Source: Pollenia angustigena
Taxonomy: Eukaryota; Arthropoda; Insecta; Diptera; Polleniidae
Length of the DNA: 64,000 bases
Direction of reading: 5' to 3'
Assembly (NCBI GenBank): GCA_930367215.1
Contig: OV884058.1
Span: 221,816,208 to 221,880,207 of the forward strand
The notes under the pieces were generated by a model. It did no database searches. It worked only from the letters and a program-made list of their open reading frames with translations, and was not told the DNA's origin. This document shows positions 1 to 10,795 of the stretch, piece after piece (within the stretch, counting starts at the first letter, position 1; every line of letters starts with the position of its first letter). The position numbers and the translations under genes were made by a program.

Positions 1-38
1 CCTATGTACTCGAATTTTAACAAAACATCTTAACTCAC

Positions 39-524
39 CTGATACATAGCAGTCTTGGGCAAATCCAAACACACCGCACAACACAGTATACCACCCAAAC
101 GACTTTCAAGTTTTTCATAAACAGCTGATTGCACCGTCAAAGATGACGATGTTGACGGATGATCAAGCTTTTGCTTTTTTGCTAGTGGTTCATTAGCATC
201 AGCAGTTGTTGTTGGGGTGGTGGTAGTTGTTGTTGTGTTATTAGAGGAATTATTACCAGAACCATTATTGTCGTTTGATGATTGGTTCGATTGCGTCAAA
301 CTGGCTGATGTGGAGGCTGAAGAAGCCCTTATTAAAGCAGAGGCTACGCCAGATGACGTGCCAGTAGCTAAGGATATAGTAGCCGATTGAGCTACAGTTT
401 GTTGTTGCTGTAAAACGGCATTATCACTTAAAATTTCTGCTGCCGCTAATAAGGGTATAATATGACCACTCGTAGTGGATGAAGGTGGCTGTTGAACAGC
501 ACTTGAAGATTCTACATCAGCCAT
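39..524 (-). CDS. CYHR1: CYHR1/ZTRAF1-type zinc-finger protein, first coding exon (partial gene)
   Basis: The exon encodes 162 residues from an ATG at 524-522 to a CAG|GTGAGT donor (exon ends at 39, phase 0); the gene continues off the left edge on the minus strand. Residues 1-135 are low complexity (Ser, Thr, Asn and Gln runs) with a basic KKQKL patch at 116-120 that could be a nuclear signal. Residues 136-162 ([20 protein letters not shown] and following) match the start of the cysteine-rich region of the CYHR1/ZTRAF1 family, fly CG32486: CC-x2-C-x4 followed by a YQ that precedes the next exon. In the family this leads into a RING/TRAF-type zinc module and a SIAH-like domain; those exons are not here. 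The family's cellular role is poorly known. The ATG is the first in frame, with AT-rich leader upstream. Recognition rests on the last 27 residues, since the N-terminus is not conserved. Confidence 0.85.
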
Positions 525-1182
525 ATTTTTATTTTATTTTTTAAATTTCGAAATTTCACAATTAAATCCGAAATTGTCAACAATCAATCGAATGAATCTC
601 CACCCAATATTTTTTTATTATTTATCACCTCACCCAGAATACGTAACGAATTTTTTGTTTTGTTTTGATTGTTTTTGTTTTATTCCTATTTTTCTTCTCT
701 TATTTTTGTACGCTATCTTTTTACGACGTTATTCTTAATCGATTTTTCCTTGAATTTTTGTCTTACTAAATTTTTTTTATTTGCCACAGCAAGAAAAAAA
801 ACTTAAACAAGGTTTCTTTCGAATAACGTAATAAAATTGTCCAAATCTTGTAAAATCAATTTATTTGATAATAAACCACACTAATTTTTCAAAGAATTTA
901 TTTTATACAATAATCTAATGCACTTTTTAGGATTTTAATTGGCATTGAAATTAAACGAAAAATTTATTTTTTTCCGTTCACCACGTCTTTTCCGTTCAGA
1001 GAAAATGAAGAGAATGAACAAAGAAAATTCATTAAATTCTGACAATAATTTTCGTCACTCGCACGCAGGTTCATTTTAATATAATCAGAATTGCAGCGAT
1101 AGCGACAAGTCCCAAAAAAGCTCTAAACAAATTAAAAAATAGAAACTGGGAATTATATCCTTCCGAAGGTTACTTTATATTA
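525..1182. other. Upstream region / probable 5' UTR and promoter of the CYHR1-like gene
   Basis: AT-rich non-coding DNA immediately upstream of the minus-strand ATG at 524. It holds T-rich runs and no ORF of note. It should contain the leader and transcription start, but I see no diagnostic TATA or initiator arrangement that fixes the start. Confidence 0.4.
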
Positions 1183-1302
1183 TGCTGGGTACACACATTG
1201 CAACCTACATGCAATCTGTTTCAATGCAACCTCAAAATATCAAAGCGTTTTGATGTTGATGCAATCTGGAATGCATGTAGATTGCACTGTGTGTACCCAG
1301 CA
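1183..1302. mobile_element. MITE, 120 bp foldback, TTA target duplication (PIF/Harbinger-like)
   Basis: Inverted ends TGCTGGGTACACACA and TGTGTGTACCCAGCA, with further inverted homology around ATGCAATCTG inside. It is flanked by TTA at 1180-1182 and 1303-1305. A 3-bp TWA duplication is the mark of PIF/Harbinger (Tourist-like) elements; no coding capacity. Confidence 0.75.
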
Positions 1303-1726
1303 TTATATTCAACATTTTTCGAATTTATTCTATGAGCTAAATTTCAGTTATGTATTTTATAAAGCTTTTTTGTAATAGTTCTATTCCTTCAATTTTTCAG
1401 AAATGACTTTATACACTACCAGACTATTATATTGTATTTTCTTTTTACATTTTACCTTAGCCTTCCTTTGGAAAGCAATGAGCTATATTGAATGTACAGA
1501 AAAATTTACAATTATTAGACACCAGCAGAATATAAGTTTATTCCACCATGCTACATAGGCAAAACAAAAGGAAAAATGTTTTTGTGTGCATGTATGTGTG
1601 GCAGAAAACCAAAAAAGTAAACAAAAATATACACATATAAGGAAAATGTAAACCACTTCTGATATCGTTGAGTGTAAGTATAAAGTAATGCCTTTTCAAT
1701 ACAATATCTTTCTTTTTTAGTGGTAA

Positions 1727-2502
1727 TCACATTTTCTAACCTTAAAGCAAACCAATATACTGGCCAATCAGGGATACCTGAGCAACGGGCAGGCCGCTCT
1801 GGTTACAAACCAGGAAAGCATTACTCTCAAATTGGAACGTTGCGAGGTAAATGTAAGGTCATATACAAACATATGTATCATTTTGACATTTTTAGCTTAT
1901 TTCTAAACTTTTTTTCAGCTTTTATCTAAAGCTGAGTTTGTTGCTCAAAATAAAATCCTTATGGAATGTAAGGTGTCCATAAGGAAGGTAGAGCAGTCGG
2001 TGTGCCGCATGACCGGATAAACTATTGATAATGGGCTGAACGAAGTCGCCTCTATACTTCCTTTAAAAACGTTGGAAAAAGTGGTTAACATTGAAGAATA
2101 ACTTCAAACGCCGGAGTTCGCAGTGACAGGAGTAAGCAATTCAAATTTAAAATTATATGTGTAAAAAAATTTTAACTCAACTCTTTTTACAGAAAACGTT
2201 TTTGTTTAAATCAAAAGGGATGGCAGAGGACGCCAGCGAAGTCATACGTACTTTGATGACGGATGAGCTCCTTGATGAATTTAATTGGGAAGCGCGGTGG
2301 GAGAAGAGAGCGCTGGGAAACTTGACGCTGTTTAATACCATTTTGAGAGGTAAGTAACCATTTTTGCCTAACAATGAATAAATTATAATCTAAGTACTTG
2401 CTTCATTATACTTTTTTAATTTCAGATAAAAAAGCTATAGAAAAAAGCCACCATAGGCAAAAACAAAAAATTTATTCTCAAAAGAATAAATCTAAAAAAT
2501 AA
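1727..2502 (+). pseudogene. DUF4806-like gene with four exons and two in-frame stops
   Basis: Four exons can be read in one continuous frame: about 1727-1846, 1919-2131, 2193-2349 and 2426-2502, ending in TAA at 2500-2502 with an AATAAA about 70 bp later. Introns of 72, 61 and 76 bp have normal ends (GTAAAT...TTTCAG, GTAAGC...TTACAG, GTAAGT...TTTCAG). The second exon gives a heptad-like stretch and PLKTLEKVVNIEE; the third gives VIRTLMTDELLDEFNWEARW, which resembles the core of DUF4806 (a domain of unknown function common in insect and mite proteins). The last exon is a short basic tail. The reading is broken by TAA at 2018-2020 and 2099-2101, and a TAA at 1724-1726 lies just upstream of the first exon, so this is probably a dead copy. 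Alternatives: a young pseudogene of a functional paralogue elsewhere, or base-call errors in a live gene. Confidence 0.6.
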
Positions 2503-2599
2503 TTTGCTTTTTTTTAATAATTTATGTTATTTTTATATTTTTAATTAAATTTTTAAAATATTTATTTAAAAATAAACAATCTTTTTTTAATGATGTACC

Positions 2600-2742
2600 A
2601 GTCAGCTATGACTGGTTTATACATCAGCACTGATTAGTCAGGTATAACGGTATTTACCTCAGTATTTATTAGTCAGGTATGACGATATTTACATCAGTAC
2701 TGATTAGTCAGGTATGACGATATTTACATCAGTTCTGATAAC
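2600..2742. repeat. Minisatellite, 35-bp unit, about 4 copies
   Basis: The phrase ATTAGTCAGGTAT recurs at 2633, 2668 and 2703, spacing exactly 35 bp, and a diverged copy starts near 2600. Units contain GACGATATTTACATCAGTAC with a few substitutions. Confidence 0.8.
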
Positions 2743-2844
2743 TGAAATACTGTGGAGTGAGCAGTTCAGACATATGTTTCACTAGTTTACGAAGTTCGCA
2801 AGTATGAGAGAGAAGCAAAATCACACGTACACGAATGTTTACAT

Positions 2845-3095
2845 CAAGGTATATTTATAGCAGGTAGTCTCGGAAAGCCAGCTGGTTATTTTTTATTTGC
2901 TTGTTTTGCGATACAAACTGTCAAATGTTGTATAGTAAACAAGGTATTTTGTCTTTATCTTTTGTCTTTTTTGTCTCTTTTCAACTCCTTTGCTGCTTGA
3001 CAGTTCGTATCACAAAACAACAATAAAAAGCCCTGTTGTTTCTTTTATTGTACAATTGTTGTAATCTCGCGGCTACCTGCTATAAATATACCTTG
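2845..3095. mobile_element. hAT-type MITE, 251 bp, 8-bp duplication GTTTACAT (copy 1)
   Basis: Ends CAAGGTATATTTATAGCAGG and its complement; the 8-bp duplication GTTTACAT sits at 2837-2844 and 3096-3103. A second copy of the same family lies at 44723-44959 with its own 8-bp duplication, so the boundaries are well supported. No coding capacity. Confidence 0.88.
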
Positions 3096-3410
3096 GTTTA
3101 CATCAGTTTTTTCATATTGCCCTTAACATGCAGTCTACAACTGACATAAAATGCTTAACTTTAACACTAATATGATGTTAGTGTTAGGTATAGACTCATC
3201 ATGTTAGAAGTTTTCTCATTTTATAACACGGTTGTTAATGCAAATGTTTTAACAACGCTTTTATAACATCAAGTTATAACATCAAATCATGTCAGTTGTA
3301 GACGGGCAGTAATAAAATGATAGAAACTTCTGATGTATCAACCCATCAGCAATGCCCATCAGATGATGCATCAAATGACTGTCATTGTTCTTGTAGGGTA
3401 GACTGTTATT

Positions 3411-3829
3411 CAAGGCGAATTGACTAGAAGGTGGGGTCAAGTCAACATATGGTGTTTTTTTTTCGGTGGTCGACTTGTCAAAGTTTGTACACAAACTAGT
3501 TTTTTATGTAAACAAACCCGACCACAGAAGCATTGTAGTCAAGGCGAATTTATAACAGGTAAGTGCAACTCAAGGCGAATTTATAACAGGTAAGTGCAAC
3601 TCTACAACTACAAAACAAGGCGAATTAACTCCATGTATTTTGTTTTTGCAATTTTCTGACTTGTTGTCAAATTTCAGTATAGAAACAAAACAATATTTTG
3701 ACGTTTCACCATTTTTTTAATTCGCCGTGGATACAGTTGATGAACGGCTGACGGGTTGAGCTTACCTGGAGTTAATTCGCCTTGATTGTAGTTGTAGAGT
3801 TCACCTCACCTTCTAGTCAATTCGCCTTG
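3411..3829. repeat. Foldback element with 23-bp arms and internal short tandem duplication
   Basis: CAAGGCGAATTGACTAGAAG at 3411 is inverted at 3807-3829. Inside are two tandem copies of a unit of roughly 32 bp (about 3538-3603) sharing CAAGGCGAATTTATAACAGG. The CAAGGCGAATT phrase also occurs near 17827 in the DENND5 intron, so this is a dispersed family. Confidence 0.6.
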
Positions 3830-3889
3830 CTGTTATTCTGGGGTGTGTAAGTGCACTCCTTCCCAAAAAGAAAATATAAATACTTTTTC

Positions 3890-5085
3890 CAAAAAATAGT
3901 CACCCCAATTATGAAAGTCGATGTCGACTCAAGCCGAAAGCACCTGAACAGTTATTGCATTTTCTGAGTCGTTATTGACAATAAGCGATTACTATTGACA
4001 GTCAATTGATATTTTCTAATGCGCTTTTAAGTCGACGTCCGGTGGAATTGTCCCTGTCCCTGTTTTAGTCGACAGGAAATTTTGCGTCGACTCAAATGAA
4101 AGTTACAGAAATTTAAAATGAAATGTAAACATATTTATTAAATACATACATACGTTTAAAACAAAAAATGCAAATTCAAAAGAAGTTGTGGCACACATTT
4201 TATTAGTAAATTTCACGCGAAAATTCGGAAGTTTGCCAAAATAACGAAAATTCTCAAAAAAATTTTAATTTAACACGATAGCCTCAGAGCCAAAACGGCG
4301 AAAATTCGGAAAAGTATGCAAAAATAGCGAATGGCAAAAATTCGGTAACAATTGCCAAAATTATCGGAAATTCGCAAAAATTTTCTAACATCGACATCGA
4401 TAACAAAGTCTAATATTTATTTAAAATCGTTAAAACTGTAAAGAATCAGAAAACTTATAGGAAAAAATCGCTTCTATCGCGAACATGGCTGAAATTCACG
4501 AAAATTGCAAACTTGGAAAAAACCCTAAAATTTATTCGAAATCGCTTAATAGGATAAAAAACAACATGTCGGAAAATAACAAAAACAAATTTTTAATATT
4601 TTAACAAAATTAAAATTTTTAATATTTTAACAAAATTAATATTTTTAATATTTTAACAAGCTATAAAATTGATTAAAAATCACATAAACTATAAGGAGTG
4701 GCAAAAATTCGGTGAAAATTGCTCAATTAACGGATATTCGCAAAATTTTGCTAACAGCGGCATGATAGAAAAGGGTTATATTTACTGATAAACGTTTAAG
4801 CTATAAAGAATCAGAAAACCTACAGTAAAAATAACTCCTATCAAAAACATGTCAAAAATTCGCGAACAAAATTCAAAATTGGAAACAAATTCTACACTTT
4901 ATTTGAAAAAGCTAAATCGGTTAAAAAATATGCCTGAAAATAGTTTAAAAGTGAGCTAATAAATAAATGAGGAAATAACGGAGATTGGATTTTTTTTGTC
5001 AAAATTTCGATAACTAGTCGAAGTCGACACAACATTCTTTTATTGAAGTGATTTAAACAACGAGCTGTTTTGTGGCAAGCAATAG
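3890..5085. other. AT-rich degenerate repeat tract, no gene
   Basis: About 1.2 kb of A-rich DNA with many imperfect copies of AAAAATTCGG/AAAATTCGC words and two short tandem ATTTTAACAAAATTAA units near 4600-4660. It begins with ACCCCAATTATGAAAG, like the ends of the foldback at 8061. Probably old non-coding transposon sequence; no credible ORF. Confidence 0.4.
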
Positions 5086-5111
5086 GTACTACTAAAAAAT
5101 TTTATTTAATA

Positions 5112-5621
5112 TTAAAAATTAATTGAATTGAATACATTTAGCATTATACATACATCGAAACAGGATGTTGAGATTCTTGGTATACGAATTAAGGGATTCC
5201 TAGAAGAACGCATAAACTCAAAGGAGTTTAATAATTCAGGTGGTTTACCATTTTTGATAATTTTATAAAACAAAATCATGTTCCGATATTTAATAAAGTT
5301 ATCAAAAGTACACCCAAGAAAACTAAAAGCATGTTCATAGCGTATAACATTATAAACAAAACGAACTATTAGATTGAAAATACGCCTGATCATCCTCAAA
5401 CGCATAGAACCAGTACCTGAGTAAACATCAAGGCCATATAAGATATAAGAAAACATCAAAGCATGTGCCAAGTTATACTTAACTCGCAGAGGCAAGTATA
5501 AATTAGTGGAATTAATTTTACGCAATATACCATAAATTTTACCATAAACCATATTAATATGTATAGGGATTAAAAGAAAGTTTACTATCCAAATAAACAC
5601 AAAGACACTTAATATGGTCAA
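5112..5621 (-). pseudogene. LINE ORF2 C-terminal region
   Basis: 169 open codons continuing the same element: INMVYGKIYGILRKINSTNL and ALMFSYILYGLDVYSGTGS match the thumb/C-terminal part seen after the RT in this LINE group, and a second diverged copy of this region occurs at 25207-25416. The last 15 or so residues are 3' UTR read through, so the true C-terminus is deleted. Confidence 0.7.
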
Positions 5622-5699
5622 CCAAAGAAATATGAGTATTGCTCAAAACTGTATTAATGTCAGGATAAAAACGACAGGTTGGTCCAAACATCATTGCTT

Positions 5700-6266
5700 G
5701 AGACTTACTAGTATTAATAGATAACGAATTGAAAGAAGTCCATTCACATACCCGATCTTAGCAAATATTTATATTATTCTGTAAAACATCACTAAAGTCA
5801 ACTCTGCTTTTGAAAAGTAAGAAGACATCATCGGCAAAAATTAATGGTTTGCATAACGATGTTGTAACAAAGTCAGATAAACTATTAAATATAACGTAAA
5901 AAGTAAGGACCCTAAAACGGATCCTTGAGGTATACCCGTAGTTAAGATACGCAAAGCAGAAGTAGCACCATTATATTCAACATATTGAGATCTACCAGCC
6001 AAATATGAAAAAATGAGTTTACAAGCAGATTTAGAGAAATTATATTCATCCCTGAGTTTCCTAATCATCATAGAATGACAAATATAACCAAAAGCATTAG
6101 CAAGATCAATAGAAATAAGAACACTAAGATTATTCTCATTGATATTTTTTTGGCGGATATGCTCAGTAAGATCAAGAATCATCAGCGTAGAACTATAGCC
6201 ATTGCGAAATGCATATTGGTTGTTACTAATATTCAAAAAAGTAGAATCCAACATTTGCTGTTTCAT
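5700..6266 (-). pseudogene. LINE reverse transcriptase, frameshifted
   Basis: Residues NNQYAFRNGYSSTLMILDLT (RT block 1), SVLISIDLANAF (block with the first catalytic Asp) and TTGIPQGSVLGSLLFTLY (the classic GIPQGSVLGP block) lie in one frame down to about 5890. The frame then shifts, and the catalytic FADD box (codons at 5827-5838) is in another frame, followed by a stop. In intact elements this enzyme copies the RNA at the nicked target. Confidence 0.85.
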
Positions 6267-6550
6267 TATATACTCAAGAACTTTAGACAGAGCCGGAAGG
6301 ATAGAAATTGGTCTAAGGTCTCCGGGTTCAAAAGCCTTGGCTTTTTAGGGTTCTCCATACATTACGAACATCCATATCACGAAATATTTCCTCTTAATCT
6401 TCCTAATAACAGTTTTTACTCTATTACGGTATCTACAATAAATTCTCCAGTTCGTTTCGGAGCGATTAGCCATATAGGAACGGTGAGCCAAATAACAAAA
6501 AGACTTAGCAAAAAAAGAAATAATCCAATTACACACGTTTCTACAAACTT

Positions 6551-7252
6551 TCATTTGACTAAGGGAACAAATGTAAAAAGAGTATTAAAAGCAGAAGTTA
6601 AAGATTCGCACATTTCGTTAACATTACCTAAAGGGAAGTCCGAAAAATCATAGTTTGACAAAAAGGTAGATACTCCGTCCCAATTTATAGCATAAAAATC
6701 ACGATATTCAATAAATTCAACAATTTTTTCAAACGTCACATCAAAAGAGGATAATATTAATGCATGGTGAGAAATTAAAGGACATTGGAATTGACAAGAA
6801 AACTTAGCCTGACAACTACTGCTTACCAACCAAAGATCAATTAAAGATGTAGATCCATGAGCCACATCAAAATGGGTGGGCATAGAATTATGGACTACAG
6901 ACAAATTATTTCTTAAGCACATAGTCCTAATATTGACAGATTTAACTGGGTCAAACATATTACAGTTAAAATCTCCAACCACAACAATATTTGAATAAGC
7001 AAGAAACAAATCACTATGAAAATTCTCGAAAGAAACAAGATCACCATAGGATAAATAGACAACTCCGAACATTTTGTATTCATTAGCAACAATTTCAATA
7101 AAAAGAGACTCACAAATCCCGGGCTCAGAAGATTTAAAGACTATTTTATACTTAAGACCAACAGATATATACATACCAACACCACCTCCTCTTGAGCTGA
7201 GTTGTAAATTGTAATAGGGGCCTTGAATCGGCAATACTAAAGAAAAAACCAC
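6551..7252 (-). pseudogene. LINE endonuclease domain (APE type), truncated
   Basis: An open stretch of 233 codons. Visible motifs of the exonuclease-endonuclease-phosphatase fold: RGGGVGMYI near residue 20, VVVGDFNCN in the middle (the metal/phosphate-binding GDFN block), SLIDLWLVSS, and SHHALI near the end (the catalytic SDH-like block, here SHH). In LINEs this domain nicks the target DNA to prime reverse transcription. The true start lies upstream: the in-frame sequence continues to about 7265, where homology stops. It belongs to the element spanning 5090-7265. Confidence 0.8.
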
Positions 7253-7269
7253 AGTCCTCCTATTTACGC

Positions 7270-8000
7270 CAATGAGGCGTACTTTACCCCAATTTAAATG
7301 TCAGTTGCGTTGCTTTTTGAAAACGCAACTGAAGTTGTGTTGCCATCCGTAATCGACCCAATAGAAATAATGGTAATACCAAATTCGTAATTTATCTAAA
7401 AAATCTTTGAATGGTTTTATGTCAAGTGATCCAACTTTTGAAGCTGATGTCTTCCGATTGGGATAAAATTTGCAACAAGGTTAGTCTTATTGGATAGTAG
7501 TTTGGACACCATTTTTTAACAAGATCGGTCAATCTTTGAGTTATAGGGGGTCAAAATTTGATAAATTTGTTCTCATTCATGTAACTTATTTTACCTAGGG
7601 TTCTAAGGAAAATGTATCCCAAACTGTTTAGATAGCTACACACATATTTCATCAATTTTTCGAAAAAAAGTAAAAAAATATTTTTTCGACTTTCGGGTCG
7701 ATTACGGATGGCAACAGAACTGAAGTTGTTTAAACCCTCCTCTTGGTCTGCGAAAAATAGGTCGAAAATCATATTTTTTTAATTTTATTTTATTTAACCT
7801 TTTAACTTTTTGTTTGTTTTTTTTTTTTCAATTTGTTGTATTTATTTTAAGTTGCCAAACTGTCAAAATAGCATTATCGATAACTTTTTGGCAACAACAC
7901 GTGGTTGCCGTACCTAATACCAATTAAAATGTCAGTTGCGTTTCTTTTTGACATCGCAAATTAAGTTGTTGCCGTCCGTAACCGATCCTATTGTTTACGC
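7270..8000. repeat. Repeat family with GTCGATTACGGATGGCAACA inverted segments
   Basis: CAACTGAAGTTGTGTTGCCA near 7326 is inverted at about 7692-7730, and a related diverged copy lies at 7925-7990. A further copy is at about 58309-58345. The middle part (7420-7560) shares the phrase ATTGGATAGTAGTTT with 38520-38680. This is a dispersed transposon family without a readable ORF. Confidence 0.6.
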
Positions 8001-8060
8001 AAACACAAAATTTTTTAATTTTTTTTAAATGGGCCCTTTTTTGTTGAATAGAAAGCTTAT

Positions 8061-8178
8061 CAGCCCAATTATGAATAAATATTCCCCGGGAGTTTTCTCC
8101 CTTTTCCCATTTTTCATGTTAATTCAATTGTAAAAATGGGAAAAAACTCCCGGGGAATTGTTATTCATAATTGGGCTG
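8061..8178. mobile_element. Foldback MITE, 118 bp
   Basis: Ends CAGCCCAATTATGAATAA and TTATTCATAATTGGGCTG with a second inverted block around CCCGGGAGTTTT. Its core is related to that of the element at 62363-62496 (shared ATGTTAATTCA). No clear target duplication. Confidence 0.7.
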
Positions 8179-8403
8179 TATGTCTTTTCCTTTAGGTGCT
8201 TTTTGGTCGCTTAGTGGGATATATTTATATTAAAAACAATTTTTTACAACTCAAAACTCTATATTGAATTTGTCCCTATTTTTGTGTATTTCTTAAAAAT
8301 AAACTTATACATACTGAGACATATTAACCTTTCAGACAGTATTTATCATACCTAACTAAACTTTTATACCCTCGTTACGTTAATACCCACAATATGTTCA
8401 CCT

Positions 8404-8776
8404 CAGGGGGGCTACCAAGGTATATTTAAATATAAATATATGTAAATATACCTTGGGGCTACTCTCTATTGCGATGCGAAAGAAAATTTTAGCAAATCTA
8501 GCGATTGGTACTCTTCAATACGTTTGCGCATGTGTCTTTCGCATCTTTAAATTTTTTTTCTTTTCGTAAATCATCACTATTTTATGTGAATTTTCCAATT
8601 TCAAATATTTTTACACACTTTGGCATTTCATTACTGTAAATCCGCGCCATCTTTAATTTTTATTGCCACTATAGCTTCATTTTCAGAAAATTTTGCGAAA
8701 GTGATAGAGAGTACCAAGTTGTCATTAAGCTTTCGCATCGAAATTGTTTTCGCATCGCATTAGAGTAGACCCCCAG
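8404..8776. mobile_element. Foldback element split by a 40-bp palindrome
   Basis: CAGGGGGGCTAC at 8404 continues after an insertion as TCTCTATTGCGATGCG; the inverse (CGCATCGCATTAGAGTAGAC) ends at about 8776. The insertion at about 8414-8453 is itself a palindrome with the CAAGGTATATTTA end of the family at 2845 and 44723. Confidence 0.6.
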
Positions 8777-9605
8777 GTTTTTTTTTTGCCAATCCTTTAG
8801 GTAGTTTTGAGACAAGGGGTACTGATGCATTTACGAGCGTACCCAAGTTTCTGAATCTGATGGAAATATTTTATGGCCATTCTCCAAAATTCCAGTTTAT
8901 TATTTTTTGACACTTGACTTTAAAAAGTGGGTGGAGAGGTAGAAGTTAATAGGTAGTTCATTTTAATCATTCGAAACAAATATTACAAAAATTGTAATAC
9001 ACAGCATAAATTGTTCCAACCCTTAGTTTCATTCGAATCGAAATAAACGGCAGCCACACCGGCCCACTGAACTAGAGTTAAAAAACCGCAATAGCGGTAT
9101 TATTTTAATCCAGTGGTTTACGAGTTTGAAAAATTTGGACTTCGTATTTTGTTGTTGCGATATACCAGACTAGCCTTTGATTATAATTCGTAATCCATAG
9201 TTTTTAAAATATTGGATTGAACATTTTCTGCTTTTAATTCCCAACGTATACCCAACCAAAATTGAACAGTAAAACACTGCAATTTCTTAAAGGAATACAA
9301 TTAAAAATTAATTCTCTTTTTGTTTTTTGTAATTACGAGTACATATGAATTAAACTGTAAGTTATCTTTACTTAAGATAGAATAAGACAAAAATTAAAAA
9401 TGCTTATGCTGCAAAAAATACACAAAATTATTTGGGAATTTAAGAAATACCTACACTTAGAATGTAAATTTTAGTTAGAAAGAGAAATATACTATGGACT
9501 ACAATTTCAAAAGCTTTAAAAATAATTATTTTAAAGTAAAGCAATTAAAATAAAAAATACAAATAATTATGTTCATATAAACTTTTTGTTTGTTAGCTAT
9601 TAAAA
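8777..9605. other. Srp54 downstream region, no gene seen
   Basis: AT-rich DNA between transposon debris and the Srp54 stop. It should contain the Srp54 3' UTR on the minus strand; an ATTAAA (minus) at 9233-9238 is one possible polyadenylation signal. A TGATGCATTTACGAGCG segment near 8825 resembles the ends of the foldback at 19859-20067. Confidence 0.4.
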
Positions 9606-10733
9606 TCATGGTGAGTTGGAAATATCCATGTTGTCCGATTTTTCAACACTGACAGATTTGCGAGACTTTGAATCGACACTAGATCTTGTGCTTTTGATGT
9701 CTATATCTTCAGAGATGGTTTTAAGTTTACGATCAGCAGGTGTACGTGAACGATTTTTGGAGGAAGAAGAGTTATTAGATGATTTTATAATGGGTGGTCC
9801 AATATCTTTGCTGCGACTTGAACGAGAACGTACAGATGCTGGTGAGGGCGATATGGAACGACGTTTACTGTGTGAACGTGATGATCGAATCGGACGTTTT
9901 TCTTCACGTGTGCGGTGAGAACGTTTACGATCACGAGACCGAGAACGCTTTGTGCGGGAGCGTGAACGACGCGCTCTAGAGGAACTACGACGATGACGGG
10001 AGCGGGAACGTTTACTACGACGTTCACGTGAACGGGAGCGTCTCTTAGATCTGGAACGGGAACGACTTTTACGTCGAGAGCGGGAACGTTTACGCGAACG
10101 AGAACGTTTTCGTGATCTTGTGCTACGAGAGCGAGAACGTGAGCGCCGTTTGGACTTACTGCGAGTGCGCCTGCGTGTGCGTGAACGAGAGCGTTTTCGA
10201 GATCGTGAACGATGTGAACGTGAACGACTAGTGCGTCGGTCTCTTGAACGTGATCTAGAGCGAGAACGGCGTCTTTTATCTTTAGCCAACATGCCTATAA
10301 CAGGATCTATAGCAGCAGATATCATATTTTGCGCCTCTTTAACAATAGTCATGGCCTCCTCAATTTCTTTTTGAGCGGCCTCATTTGATTTTGCTTCAGG
10401 TTTTATTATAGCATCCGTTGAATGATAAACACTTAAATATCCACCTTTAAAATCGTGACCATGCATTTTTAAAGCATTAATAATGCTGGGTTGATCGCAA
10501 AATTCAATCATGCAATAAGTTTTGTTATCCTTCTCAGCCCAGCGTGCATATTTAACCTCACCAGCACGTTGAAAGCACTCCATAAGGTCATCCAAACGCC
10601 ATTCGTTCTTAACATCACATACAATTATTGTACGTCTTATTTCCTCAATTTTGCGGGCATCATAAAATGATGGCAATGCTGGATACTCCGGTAAATTGTA
10701 TTCCATTAATTTGGGATCGTACGTTTTTATAAC
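9606..10733 (-). CDS. Srp54: Srp54 (SREK1-like SR splicing factor), exon 2
   Basis: This exon encodes residues 131-505. It begins after a TTTTCAG acceptor and opens with VIKTYDPKL, joining exon 1 in phase 0, and ends at TGA 9608-9606. Residues about 164-235 form the second RRM (RTIIVCDV as RNP2-like, KTYCMIEF as RNP1-like). A helical stretch (NEAAQKEIEEAMTIVKEAQ) follows, then from about 284 to 470 a long RS domain of SR dipeptides, and a Ser-rich acidic tail. RS domains are phosphorylated and mediate protein contacts in the spliceosome. The repeated SR codons make long open frames on the other strand and in other frames, which are not genes. This is the fly orthologue of the SREK1/SRrp86 family (CG4602), not the signal recognition particle protein of the same name. 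Confidence 0.95.
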   Translation of the reverse strand, partial: VIKTYDPKLMEYNLPEYPALPSFYDARKIEEIRRTIIVCDVKNEWRLDDLMECFQRAGEVKYARWAEKDNKTYCMIEFCDQPSIINALKMHGHDFKGGYLSVYHSTDAIIKPEAKSNEAAQKEIEEAMTIVKEAQNMISAAIDPVIGMLAKDKRRRSRSRSRSRDRRTSRSRSHRSRSRKRSRSRTRRRTRSKSKRRSRSRSRSTRSRKRSRSRKRSRSRRKSRSRSRSKRRSRSRERRSKRSRSRHRRSSSRARRSRSRTKRSRSRDRKRSHRTREEKRPIRSSRSHSKRRSISPSPASVRSRSSRSKDIGPPIIKSSNNSSSSKNRSRTPADRKLKTISEDIDIKSTRSSVDSKSRKSVSVEKSDNMDISNSP

Positions 10734-10795
10734 CTGAAAAAATAAGAAATTAGTTTCAGCTATTAGGCGATGTACATATTTACTTATTCACTCAC

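Larger units (their letters stand above)
5090..7265 (-). mobile_element. Non-LTR retrotransposon (LINE), 5'-truncated and decayed
   Basis: Reading the minus strand from about 7265 down gives, in order, an AP-type endonuclease, a linker, a reverse transcriptase with FADD motif, and a C-terminal region, then an AT-rich 3' end near 5090. The domain order is that of APE-type LINEs (the Jockey/R1/CR1-like groups; clade not assigned). The 5' end lacks ORF1 and the start of the endonuclease. Frameshifts and stops break ORF2, so the copy is inactive. Confidence 0.85.

Noticed and set aside
6075..6653. 192-codon plus-strand ORF
   Set aside because: It is antisense to the LINE reverse transcriptase and linker, whose minus-strand reading gives clear RT motifs; no plus-strand domain is seen.
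9616..10374. Plus-strand and alternative-frame ORFs over Srp54 exon 2
   Set aside because: They are mirror frames of the SR/RS codon repeats; the real product is the minus-strand RS-domain protein.
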